From: a bacterium | Lineage (GTDB): Bacteria; SZUA-79; Acidulodesulfobacterales; Acidulodesulfobacteraceae | Direction: 5' to 3' | Length of the DNA stretch: 64,000 nucleotides | NCBI GenBank assembly: GCA_021825865.1 | Contig: JAKAFU010000002.1 | Coordinates: 62,001 to 126,000, forward strand | Shown: piece by piece, positions 1-7,223 of the stretch | Numbering within the stretch: the stretch's first letter is position 1 | How the letters are laid out: each line of letters begins with the position of its first letter | Notes under the pieces: generated by a model | The model's database searches: none | Seen by the model: the letters and a program-made list of their open reading frames with translations, nothing else | Told to the model about the DNA's origin: nothing | Program-made: the position numbers and the translations under genes

Positions 1-112
1 ATAAATTATCTAATAAACAAATATTCGTTCTGCCTATAGAATTAAATATATTTAAACTTAAAAAATTTAATTTATATTTTAAATCGTTTTCAGTTTTTTC
101 TTCTTTTGACAT
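1..112 (-). CDS. Partial gene, unknown product, cut by left edge
   Basis: An open frame of 37 codons starts with ATG at 112 and runs without a stop off the left end of the window; it begins MSKEEKTENDLKYKLNFLSL. It starts about 10 bases after the stop of the TusA-like gene, on the same strand, so it is probably the last visible member of the SAM-riboswitch operon. No clear Shine-Dalgarno sequence precedes it. The N-terminus is charged and then mildly hydrophobic, too short to assign a family. Knowing the rest of it would matter because the operon lacks a visible protease to process the sulfur carrier. Confidence 0.5.
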   Translation of the reverse strand, partial: MSKEEKTENDLKYKLNFLSLNIFNSIGRTNICLLDNL

Positions 113-122
113 TATGATTTGT

Positions 123-368
123 TTATTTTTTTAAACCGTTTTTTTCGACTATTATTTCATAATCGGTATCGTTTATTTTATTTATGGAAACCACCTTGTG
201 TCCCTGTTCCTCCATAGAGCGGGGAACATTTCTTATGGCAGGTTCATAATCTACTATTATTCGCAGTATTTCGCCTTGATTTATTTTTTCTAATGCAAGT
301 TTGGATCTGACAAAAGTAAAAGGGCATATTTCGCCTTTAATATCTAATTCACTATTGTATTCAGCCAT
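123..368 (-). CDS. TusA-family sulfurtransferase
   Basis: An 81-residue protein of the TusA/SirA/YeeD fold. The conserved N-terminal persulfide motif is present as ICPFTF (Cys15-Pro16), the cysteine that in TusA relatives accepts and hands on sulfane sulfur; the more usual CPxP is here CPFT. Length matches the family (about 75-85 residues). It lies downstream of the E1-like enzyme and MoaD-NIL gene, on the same strand, so it could deliver sulfur to the carrier protein or reduce/relay persulfide. The cytoplasmic relay role is known for the family; its partner here is inference from the neighbourhood. Confidence 0.85.
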   Translation of the reverse strand: MAEYNSELDIKGEICPFTFVRSKLALEKINQGEILRIIVDYEPAIRNVPRSMEEQGHKVVSINKINDTDYEIIVEKNGLKK

Positions 369-479
369 TATAATACGTTCTCCGACAAATTTTATTTTAT
401 ATTTTTGTATATTTTTATTAAATTAAAAAATGCTCATTGCGGTTAAATAGTAAAAATAGCTCACTGTATTGCAATTACA

Positions 480-1283
480 TCAAGCTTTAAATTCGCATAA
501 TTCTTCATATTCTATCAGCTCGACTACCGTCGGATTTTCTCCGCAAAGCGGACAAGTCTTGTCTTGTCTCAGTTTCATTTCTGTAAATTTCATATCTAGG
601 GCATCGTATATTAATAATCTGCCGTTTAATGTCGTCCCAATGCCCAGTATTATTTTTATGGCTTCGTTTGCCTGTATTGCTCCGATAACACCCGGCAATA
701 CGCCCAAAACGCCGGCTTCTTGGCAGCTTGGAACTAATCCTGCCGGCGGAGGCGAAGGGAATAAACACCTGTAGCAAGGACCATTGTCGGGCAGAAACAC
801 TGTCGCCTGTCCGTCAAATCTAAAAATAGAACCGTAAACAAGGGGTTTTCCGTAAAAATGGCATGCATCGTTAATCAGATATCGTGTAGGAAAATTATCG
901 GTAGCATCTATTATTACGTCATAATCTGCAATAAGTTCCTGTATATTGTCGGAAGATATTTTTTCTTTATATGTTATAACTTTGACATCGGGGGTAATCC
1001 TTTCAATAGAATCTTTTGCCGAGTCGACTTTATATCTTCCTACGTCTTTATTACCGTGCCATATCTGTCTTTGCAAGTTTGAAAGGTCAACAGTGTCAAA
1101 ATCGGCTATGCCGAGTGTCCCTATTCCTGCAGCTCCTAGATATAAACCGCACGGAGCTCCTAAACCGCCTGCGCCTATCAAAAGGACTTTAGAGGATAAT
1201 AATTTTTCCTGACCTTCTCCGCCGACCTCAGGCAATATTATATGTCTGGCGTATCTTTTAATCTGTTCTTCCGTAAAATCCAA
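480..1283 (-). CDS. ThiF/MoeB/HesA-family E1-like adenylyltransferase
   Basis: This enzyme family adenylates the C-terminal glycine of a ubiquitin-like sulfur carrier (MoaD, ThiS) so it can be turned into a thiocarboxylate. The nucleotide-binding motif GAGGLGAP is near residue 40, the DFDTVDLSNLQRQ segment follows, IIDATDNFPTRY carries the catalytic-site aspartate region, and two CxxC pairs (CYRC and CPLC) form the structural zinc site. About 267-271 residues is normal for MoeB/ThiF without a rhodanese domain. A GTG at 1295 is possible, but GGAGG lies at that spot and is 5 bases before a TTG at 1283, which I prefer. It follows the MoaD-NIL gene by about 30-40 bases and is its likely partner. 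Confidence 0.9.
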   Translation of the reverse strand: MDFTEEQIKRYARHIILPEVGGEGQEKLLSSKVLLIGAGGLGAPCGLYLGAAGIGTLGIADFDTVDLSNLQRQIWHGNKDVGRYKVDSAKDSIERITPDVKVITYKEKISSDNIQELIADYDVIIDATDNFPTRYLINDACHFYGKPLVYGSIFRFDGQATVFLPDNGPCYRCLFPSPPPAGLVPSCQEAGVLGVLPGVIGAIQANEAIKIILGIGTTLNGRLLIYDALDMKFTEMKLRQDKTCPLCGENPTVVELIEYEELCEFKA

Positions 1284-1323
1284 AATGACCTCCACTCATA
1301 AAATAACGTAAATAAAATTTAAT

Positions 1324-1839
1324 TTATTCAATGATATCCAATACGATAGGCTCAACGCTCACGCCTTTAGATTCTAGGAATTTTATTGCTTTTTCTATAT
1401 CTGTCTGTTCACCTTCGACTTCAAGAGCAATTATACCTATATCGTTAGAAATACTGGCACTTCTGATGTTAGTTATTATATTGTAATTTTTACCTATTAA
1501 ATATATCAGCGGGTCTTTAATTACTTCCTGAGGATAATTTAAATAAAATTTTTTTTTTTCTGAAGTTCCCCCCGCAATTGCAGGTATTATAGAAATTGTA
1601 TCTCCGTCTTCTACCTTTGAATCGTTATTGTCTATAAATCTTATATCTTCGTCGTTTAAATAAACATTAACGAATCTCCTGACCTGGTCATTTTTTTCGC
1701 ATATTCTTTCTTTTATTCCGGGATAAGTTTTTTCAAGGTCGTTAATAATTTCTAAAATATTAGTTCCCGCAGCATCAACTTCCGATTTGCCTCCGGTTAA
1801 TGTTCTTAAAGGCGTCGGTATTCTAACAATTATAGCCAT
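1324..1839 (-). CDS. MoaD/ThiS-type sulfur carrier fused to a NIL domain
   Basis: Residues 1-91 form a ubiquitin-like MoaD/ThiS domain ending in IPAIAGG (Gly90-Gly91), the diglycine that E1-like enzymes adenylate. Unlike a mature MoaD, the chain continues: residues about 97-171 look like a NIL domain, the ligand-binding fold known from the C-terminus of the methionine importer ATPase MetN. The diglycine would therefore have to be exposed by proteolysis before thiocarboxylation, as is known for CysO (Mec+) and HcyS (HcyD). A good ribosome binding site (GGAGGAG) precedes the ATG. Position between the threonine-synthase-like and E1-like genes and below a SAM riboswitch suggests sulfur delivery for homocysteine; that function is inference. 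Confidence 0.85.
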   Translation of the reverse strand: MAIIVRIPTPLRTLTGGKSEVDAAGTNILEIINDLEKTYPGIKERICEKNDQVRRFVNVYLNDEDIRFIDNNDSKVEDGDTISIIPAIAGGTSEKKKFYLNYPQEVIKDPLIYLIGKNYNIITNIRSASISNDIGIIALEVEGEQTDIEKAIKFLESKGVSVEPIVLDIIE

Positions 1840-1895
1840 ATCTCCTCCAGACTATTATTAATTAAATAAATTATTTAATTTGTTTTTTTATTATT

Positions 1896-3149
1896 TCATT
1901 TTTTGTTTTTTTCTTTCTCCCGTACTTTTTTTAGGACGTCTTCAAATTCTTCCAAATTGGGCTTTATAACGGGTGCTTCGTCTAATCTGCCGTTAAGCGC
2001 CTCTAATGTCTTTAAACCGTTACCTGTAATAGCAAGTACTGTCGTTTCATTTTTATTGATATACCCCTTTTCGATAAGCTTTTTAGCAACTGCTACCGTA
2101 ACGCCTCCGGCTGTTTCTGTAAATATACCCTCGGTAGATGCCAGCAGTTTCATGCCTTCCACTATTTCATCGTCTGTAGCATCTTCACCGAATCCGCCGC
2201 TTTTATGCATTAAGTCTGCAGCATAATAACCGTCGGCAGGATTGCCTATTGCAAGAGATTTTGCAATGGTATCCGGTGTTTTTACAGGTTTAATAAATTC
2301 TCTTTTCTCTTTTACCGTCGAAGTAATCGGGTTACATCCGGTAGCCTGTGCTCCGAAAATTTTGGTATTATGCTTTTCTATTAATCCGCAGTATTCAAAT
2401 TCTTCAATTGATTTCCCGACTTTTGTAATGAGCGAACCTCCGGCCATTGGGACAACAACGTTATCCGGAGCTTTAAAACCCAATTGTTCAAGCATTTCAA
2501 AAGTAAGAGTTTTGGAACCTTCGGCATAGTAAGGTCTTAAGTTTATATTTACAAATGCCCAGTTATGCTTGCCTGCGATTTCAGTGCAAAGTCTATTTAC
2601 TTTATCATAACTTCCTTCAATTTTGACTAAATTAGTGCCGTATATTAACGTTCCGAGAACCTTGCCGGTTTCTAGATTTGAAGGAATAAACACAAAACAT
2701 TCGAAACCCGAAGCAGCGGAACATGCGGCGGTCGCATTTGCAAGATTACCGGTTGAGGCGCATGCAATTACCTTAAAACCAAATTCTTTTGCTTTGGCTA
2801 TAGCAACGGAAACGACCCTGTCTTTAAAAGAAAGGGTGGGAAAGTTGACCGCATCATTTTTTATGTATAAATGTTTAACCCCTAAAACTTTGGCAAGATT
2901 ATCCGCCTTAACTAAAGGGGTAAACCCCACATCCCTGCCTATTTCTATATCGCCTTTAATGGGAAGCAATTCCCTGTATCTCCACATATTCGGCTGCCTT
3001 GACTTAATTTTTTCGACGCTTATATTTTTTTTGATTTTATCATAATCGTAATCCACCTCTAATGGACCAAAGCAATAATCACAGACATAAAGAGCGCTGT
3101 CAGGATATTCCTTGCCGCATTCCCTGCATTTTAATCCTTTTACAAACAT
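1896..3149 (-). CDS. thrC: Threonine synthase-family PLP enzyme (possible homocysteine synthase)
   Basis: A 417-residue fold-type II PLP enzyme related to threonine synthase, which converts O-phosphohomoserine to threonine. Residues 8-26 hold an N-terminal zinc ribbon (CREC and CDYC). The PLP lysine is in LSFKDR (Lys109), the STGNLANATAA loop binds phosphate, and AGGSLITK and GNGLKTL follow. The usual NPTxSFKDRG is altered to NFPTLSFKDRVV, which hints at a divergent subfamily. It is the first gene after a SAM-I riboswitch and precedes a sulfur carrier, E1 and TusA. Threonine genes are not normally SAM-controlled, so a phosphohomoserine-to-homocysteine reaction using carrier thiocarboxylate is plausible. 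Plain threonine synthase remains the conservative call. Confidence 0.85.
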   Translation of the reverse strand: MFVKGLKCRECGKEYPDSALYVCDYCFGPLEVDYDYDKIKKNISVEKIKSRQPNMWRYRELLPIKGDIEIGRDVGFTPLVKADNLAKVLGVKHLYIKNDAVNFPTLSFKDRVVSVAIAKAKEFGFKVIACASTGNLANATAACSAASGFECFVFIPSNLETGKVLGTLIYGTNLVKIEGSYDKVNRLCTEIAGKHNWAFVNINLRPYYAEGSKTLTFEMLEQLGFKAPDNVVVPMAGGSLITKVGKSIEEFEYCGLIEKHNTKIFGAQATGCNPITSTVKEKREFIKPVKTPDTIAKSLAIGNPADGYYAADLMHKSGGFGEDATDDEIVEGMKLLASTEGIFTETAGGVTVAVAKKLIEKGYINKNETTVLAITGNGLKTLEALNGRLDEAPVIKPNLEEFEDVLKKVREKEKNKK

Positions 3150-3259
3150 TTTGTCTCCTTGTATGAATATACGTATATATGTTATTTTATTTAGCTTGGT
3201 TGATTCAGTTGCTTTAACTAAAATTATAGATTTTTATAAAATAATAAAGAAAAACAGCA

Positions 3260-3303
3260 AAAAAAAAGCCTCTTCTTCCGGTAAAATATGAAGAAAAGGC
3301 TTT
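3260..3303 (-). terminator. Riboswitch-controlled intrinsic terminator
   Basis: Read on the minus strand, GCCTTTTCTTC pairs over 11 positions (one G-T) with GAAGAAGAGGC around an 11-base loop, followed by a run of nine T. It lies directly after the SAM-I aptamer and about 110 bases before the first gene. The distal strand of the aptamer P1 helix (GAAGATAAG) can pair with the 5' arm of this hairpin, so an antiterminator is available when SAM is absent. Confidence 0.9.
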
Positions 3304-3313
3304 TAACGCTTAT

Positions 3314-3480
3314 CTTCTTATCTTCCAGGTATAATCATTGTTTAATCCGACGATGTCATTATGGCGTTATACACGTAAACGCCATATCCCTGCGGGAATT
3401 AGCACCGAAATTTAACTTTCACATTTTCGGTTGCTGCGGTTTCAAACGGGCCCGTCCCTTCACCGCTCTTGATAAGAAAT
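3314..3480 (-). promoter_or_regulatory. SAM-I (S-box) riboswitch
   Basis: On the minus strand the leader carries the hallmark S-box blocks in order: CTTATCAAGAG opening P1, GGTGAAGGGACGGGCCC, TTTGAAACC, GCAGCAACC, GGTGCTAATTCC with GCAGG, and GATAAGAAG closing P1. P1 can form at least nine pairs between about 3471-3479 and 3314-3322. SAM-I riboswitches repress methionine, cysteine and SAM genes when SAM is plentiful. Here it is followed by an intrinsic terminator and then by the threonine-synthase-like/MoaD-NIL/E1/TusA operon, which places that operon in sulfur amino acid metabolism. Confidence 0.95.
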
Positions 3481-3562
3481 ATCAAATTATTTTTTAAATT
3501 TAAAAGAGCAATAATATTAATTATTAAATTAAAATAATTAACTATCTATATATCGTTTTAAA

Positions 3563-3591
3563 ATTATATATTATAATTTAATTTATGTCAA
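3563..3591 (-). promoter_or_regulatory. Sigma70-type promoter for the SAM-riboswitch operon
   Basis: On the minus strand a TTGACA box (3591-3586) is separated by exactly 17 bases from a TATAAT box (3568-3563). Transcription would begin near 3555, about 75 bases before the aptamer. Both hexamers match the bacterial consensus perfectly, which is notable even in AT-rich DNA. Confidence 0.85.
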
Positions 3592-3703
3592 ATTATTTAT
3601 TACCTTCGCCGGCAAGAGCCGAATATTTCCGGCTGCTGTGTTAAAATTGCGTCCGTTTCCGATAAAACTTCCGATAAAACTAATAAGAAATTTTATTAAA
3701 TTA

Positions 3704-4036
3704 TTAAATTTTTTCTGCCACTACTGCAGTGCCGTAAGCAACTACTTCGCTCATTGACTGACCCTGTCCGGAATCAAACTCGTTGCTGTCAAAGCGCATC
3801 ATTGTGATAGCATTTGCGTTAAGGTTTTGCGCTTCCTGAATCATAGACTGAATTGCTTCGTCCCTTGTCTGGATTACAAGCTTGATGTATCCGTCCTGAT
3901 TTCCTCCAAACATTGCCTTTAGATTTCCGAACATATTGCCGAAGACCGTTCTTGATTTTATTGATGCCCCCTGCACCAGCCCTTTTACTTCCGTAATTTT
4001 GTAACCGGATATATTTTCAGACGTAACTACCAGCAT
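3704..4036 (-). CDS. YbjQ/UPF0145-family protein
   Basis: A 110-residue protein with the features of the YbjQ (UPF0145, heavy-metal-binding-domain) family: the start MLVVTSENISGYKI, the central GLVQGASIKSR, the segment RDEAIQSMIQEAQNLNANAI, and the closing VVAYGTAVVAEKI. Length and the whole pattern match. Members form homo-oligomeric rings in the cytoplasm and their biochemical role is not settled. It stands alone on the minus strand between the riboswitch leader and the divergent rlpA, with a GGGGGC-like purine-rich stretch before the ATG. No functional link with its neighbours can be drawn. Confidence 0.88.
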   Translation of the reverse strand: MLVVTSENISGYKITEVKGLVQGASIKSRTVFGNMFGNLKAMFGGNQDGYIKLVIQTRDEAIQSMIQEAQNLNANAITMMRFDSNEFDSGQGQSMSEVVAYGTAVVAEKI

Positions 4037-4392
4037 TTTGCCCCCTTTAATTAATTTATTTATTTTATTTATTTAATTTTTTGCTGCTTTAAATTTTAAT
4101 TTCATGAAACTACACGGCCTCTTTCATTAATCTTATTGCAGCTGTGCGTTGTTTTAGTTGTTTGCGGTATACGCGGCTCATAACCGTATATTATTAATAC
4201 AATCAATAATATATATATGATAGCACATAATGATATATAATCAATCATGAAGCAAAAAAATGTTTTTAATTAATATAGATTATGCTAATATAAAATATTA
4301 GTTTCGGCGATATTGCCAAAATCAAAATGTTTCAAAATTATAATTTTATATTTGTATCGTTGATTAATATAATATATATATGTTGATATACA
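4037..4392. other. Divergent intergenic region
   Basis: About 356 bases between the divergently transcribed YbjQ and rlpA genes. It is very AT-rich and probably holds promoters for both, but no box pair stands out clearly. I see no RNA gene, ORF or strong inverted repeat in it. Confidence 0.5.
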
Positions 4393-5187
4393 ATGTCATT
4401 AAAAAAGTTGTCGTTGCAAAGTAATCCGCTAAAAAAATTTAAAGCGGTAAAAATAGGCGCAGCGCTATTGTTTGTTATGGTTTTCGCATCATTTTTTTTA
4501 TCAGGCTGCGTTCCGTATATAATTGGAGGCTCTTATTCCCAACCTAACGCAAGCGCCGCCGCTCCTCGATATTACGCTCCGCAATTTTTGCCCCATAATA
4601 CAGAAGAAGGTATAGCGTCGTGGTATGGACCAGGATTTCAAGGAAGACCTACGGCAAGCGGGCAAATTTATAATATGTACGACTTAACCGCTGCTTCGAG
4701 AACTTTACCTCTTGATACATATGCTTATGTTACCGATTTGCGGAACGGCAGAAGCGTTGAGGTATATGTTAACGACAGAGGACCTTACTACGGTGGAAGA
4801 ATAATGGATCTTTCGTATGCCGCCGCCCGCGCCTTAAACATGCTCGGACCCGGCACAGCTCTTGTCAAAATCCAATATTTAGGACCGAATCCTTCTGCTG
4901 CAAGAATTGAACAGAACGAAATAAACGGGTTCGGAACGAAGTATCTTCCGCCTCTAACAGGGTACACGCTGCAATTTGCAGCTTATACATCCAGGGTTAA
5001 GGCTGTCAATAAAGAAAAAGAAATTGCGAAGTTAGTGCCTGGTGTGCATATTATAATAAAAACGGTGCGCAATACTGCTTATTATTGTGTGGTATTAGGA
5101 AGATTCAACAGTTTAAATAAAGCATATACTTTTGCGAAAGTTATTGCAAAGTACGGCAATGATATATATATTACCAGAAGAGGATAA
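4393..5187 (+). CDS. rlpA: RlpA-like septal lytic transglycosylase lipoprotein
   Basis: A 264-residue lipoprotein. A signal peptide with a hydrophobic core ends in the lipobox LSGC (Cys about 39). Residues about 70-165 form the double-psi beta-barrel domain, with EGIASWYGPGFQGRPTASG, the catalytic-site segment VYVNDRGPY and the RIMDLSYAAAR motif. Residues about 185-262 are a SPOR domain (YTLQFAAYTSR through the GRFNSLNKAYTF segment), which binds denuded glycan strands at the division septum. RlpA acts as a lytic transglycosylase on such glycans in the periplasm. It is followed 20 bases later by kdsB, with which it may be co-transcribed. Family length is typical. Confidence 0.92.
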   Translation: MSLKKLSLQSNPLKKFKAVKIGAALLFVMVFASFFLSGCVPYIIGGSYSQPNASAAAPRYYAPQFLPHNTEEGIASWYGPGFQGRPTASGQIYNMYDLTAASRTLPLDTYAYVTDLRNGRSVEVYVNDRGPYYGGRIMDLSYAAARALNMLGPGTALVKIQYLGPNPSAARIEQNEINGFGTKYLPPLTGYTLQFAAYTSRVKAVNKEKEIAKLVPGVHIIIKTVRNTAYYCVVLGRFNSLNKAYTFAKVIAKYGNDIYITRRG

Positions 5188-5207
5188 ATAAAAAGGAGGA
5201 AAGATAA

Positions 5208-6008
5208 ATGAAAATAGCAGCTTTAATACCCGCAAGGTTTGCTTCTACAAGATTTGAAGGAAAGCCTCTTGCAAAAATTATGGGCAAACCTATGATACAG
5301 CACGTATGGGAAGGCGTATCAAAATCTGCCGTAATATCTGAAATAATTGTCGCTACCGAAGATAAAAGAGTTTTTGATGCCGTTATCAATTTTGGAGGCA
5401 ATGCCGTTATGACTAAAGATACTCACGCATCGGGTACCGACAGAATAATTGAGGCATCTGAAAATCTTGATGCCGATATTATATTAAATATTCAGGGCGA
5501 CGAACCTTTGGTGAATAATGAAATAATAGATGCCTTGATAGAACCTTTTAAAGAAGATGAAAACATAGTTTTTACAAGCGTTAAAACACCTATTTATTCA
5601 TTTGAAGAATTTATGGATATTAATAGCGTAAAAGTTGTGACGGATAATAGCGACTATGGAATTTATTTTTCAAGAAGTCCTATACCTTTTGACAGAAACC
5701 GCTACGATTTAAAATTTAATTTAATAGATAATAATATAAGCAAATTAAAAGTTCAAGATAATAAAGAGAGCGAAAAACCGTTCGGATTTAAGCACTTAGG
5801 TTTTTATGGATATAGAAAAGATTTTCTCAGAACTTTTGGACTATTGCCATCTTCATATTTAGAACAGAAAGAAATGCTCGAACAGTTGAGAGCAATTGAA
5901 AACGGTTATAAAATTAAGGTAAAAACGGTCAGTATTTCAACAATACCTGTCGATGTACCTGCCGATATAAAAAAAGTTGAAAGTTATTTATTAAAATTAT
6001 ATAATTAA
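5208..6008 (+). CDS. kdsB: 3-deoxy-manno-octulosonate cytidylyltransferase
   Basis: KdsB makes CMP-KDO from CTP and KDO, the activated sugar used for the inner core of lipopolysaccharide, in the cytoplasm. The N-terminal nucleotide-binding motif IPARFASTRFEGKPL is intact, followed by IIVATEDKRV, the GTDRI segment and NIQGDEPLV, all diagnostic of the family. At 266 residues it is slightly longer than usual (about 245-255) because of an Asn/Lys-rich loop near residues 165-190. A strong AAAGGAGG site precedes the ATG. Its presence argues for a Gram-negative LPS-bearing cell. Confidence 0.95.
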   Translation: MKIAALIPARFASTRFEGKPLAKIMGKPMIQHVWEGVSKSAVISEIIVATEDKRVFDAVINFGGNAVMTKDTHASGTDRIIEASENLDADIILNIQGDEPLVNNEIIDALIEPFKEDENIVFTSVKTPIYSFEEFMDINSVKVVTDNSDYGIYFSRSPIPFDRNRYDLKFNLIDNNISKLKVQDNKESEKPFGFKHLGFYGYRKDFLRTFGLLPSSYLEQKEMLEQLRAIENGYKIKVKTVSISTIPVDVPADIKKVESYLLKLYN

Positions 6009-6073
6009 CATCTTATAATTAATGTTTGTTTTTCATAAAAATTAAATTTCAAAAAAAGAGGTATTAAACAGAA

Positions 6074-6283
6074 ATGAAAAAAGGAATCCATCCGGAATAT
6101 CTTGAAACAAAAGTAAGGTGTGCATGCGGAAATGAATTTGTTACCGGAAGCACCGTAAAAGAAATTCATATAGACATTTGCTCCCAGTGTCATCCGTTTT
6201 ATACCGGCAAGCAAAAATTTGTCGATAGCGCAGGCAGAATAGAAAAGTTTAATAAAAAGTATAATATAGAAAAAAAGAAATAA
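6074..6283 (+). CDS. rpmE: 50S ribosomal protein L31 (zinc-binding form)
   Basis: A 69-residue bL31. It starts MKKGIHPEY, and has the four zinc ligands Cys16, Cys18, Cys36 and Cys39 (CAC and CSQC), so it is the C+ zinc-binding form rather than the zinc-independent paralog. [18 protein letters not shown] is the typical C-terminal block. L31 bridges the large and small subunits. An AAAGAGG site precedes the ATG. It is followed by a 235-base gap holding a candidate structured RNA and then thyX. Confidence 0.96.
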   Translation: MKKGIHPEYLETKVRCACGNEFVTGSTVKEIHIDICSQCHPFYTGKQKFVDSAGRIEKFNKKYNIEKKK

Positions 6284-6297
6284 AATAATTTTAGCTT

Positions 6298-6432
6298 ATT
6301 CGCCTGAAAGTTCCGTCTCGCGAGGTATAAACACACACCGTTTATAGGACATAAGGCGGAATGGTTTTTAAATATTGTCCGTAAGGCAATATTTTCAGCG
6401 GGAACTGCAGAGAAAGTTTGCTTAATCTTTTT
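6298..6432 (+). ncRNA. Candidate structured RNA or leader element before thyX
   Basis: The gap between rpmE and thyX has higher GC than other spacers and can fold compactly. An outer helix pairs CTG-AGTTCCG (6304-6315) with CGGGAACT-CAG (6398-6410). Inside are a small CTCGCGAG hairpin, a CCG...CGG arm around 6338-6359, and a seven-pair AATATTG/CAATATT hairpin (6371-6393). The short block TAAGGC occurs twice, once in each of the last two arms. A T8 tract follows near 6427. This looks like a multi-arm junction, but it does not match a riboswitch class that I can name, including the folate and SAM types I compared from memory. Confidence 0.35.
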
Positions 6433-6518
6433 TTTAATTGTTTTATCTTAAATTTATTCCAATTAACTTACATAATTAACAGCTGCCGATAAACCGGCTA
6501 ACAGACCGATAGCGATAG

Positions 6519-7223
6519 ATGGTTAAACTAATAAATTATACGACTAATCCTGAAATTACTGTTGCAATAGCTGCAAGGCTGTGTTACAGCGCTTCAGATA
6601 TAATAAAAATAGAGTATGATTTTAAAGAAGCTGAAAACGGTTTAGAAAAAGCGAGAAAGTTAATAAAAAAAATTAGAACTTCAGGGCATGAATCAGTGCT
6701 TGAACATGCTAATTTTACTTTTATAGTAGATAAACTTTCCAGAAGTGCTTCGCATCAATTAGTAAGGCATAGAATAGCCTCGTATTCGCAGAGAAGCCAA
6801 AGGTATGTCAAAGAAATTAATCCGCAAATAGTTATTCCTCAATCTATATCTGAAAATAAAGAACTTTTAGATAAATTCAATAACTTAGTCGGAGAAATTT
6901 ATTCTTTGTACGGGTTTTTTTTAGAAAGCGGCATTCCCGCCGAAGATGCAAGATATATTTTGCCTAATGCCGCACAAACACAATTAAGTTTTACTATGAA
7001 TGCACGAGAACTGCTGCATTTTTTTAAATTAAGAGGATGCGAAAGAGCACAATGGGAAATAAGAAATCTTGCCAAAGAAATTTTTAAACTTGTTTATCCG
7101 ATAGCTCCGTCTATTTTCCATAACGCAGGACCATCATGCGTTAGAAGCGGCTGCTCAGAAGGAGAGTTTAGCTGCGGCAGACCTTTAGAAATTAAAAAAG
7201 AATGGATGAAGGGTTTAGCATAA
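6519..7223 (+). CDS. thyX: Flavin-dependent thymidylate synthase
   Basis: ThyX methylates dUMP to dTMP with methylenetetrahydrofolate as carbon donor and FAD/NAD(P)H as reductant, giving tetrahydrofolate rather than dihydrofolate. The ThyX signature RHRxxSxxxxSxR is present as RHRIASYSQRSQRY from Arg83. HESVLEHANFTF upstream and the C-terminal LRGCERAQWEIR block also match. At 234 residues the length is normal. Its TAA stop overlaps the ATG of prfA (TAATG), so the two genes are translationally coupled. Confidence 0.96.
   Translation: MVKLINYTTNPEITVAIAARLCYSASDIIKIEYDFKEAENGLEKARKLIKKIRTSGHESVLEHANFTFIVDKLSRSASHQLVRHRIASYSQRSQRYVKEINPQIVIPQSISENKELLDKFNNLVGEIYSLYGFFLESGIPAEDARYILPNAAQTQLSFTMNARELLHFFKLRGCERAQWEIRNLAKEIFKLVYPIAPSIFHNAGPSCVRSGCSEGEFSCGRPLEIKKEWMKGLA

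Noticed and set aside
3288-3497. A 69-codon plus-strand ORF in the riboswitch leader
   Set aside because: It lies across a SAM-I aptamer and its terminator on the other strand; the peptide has no family features.
6298-6432. Folate riboswitch ahead of thyX
   Set aside because: The gene context would fit, but the conserved folate-riboswitch core is not present, so I call it only an unclassified candidate.
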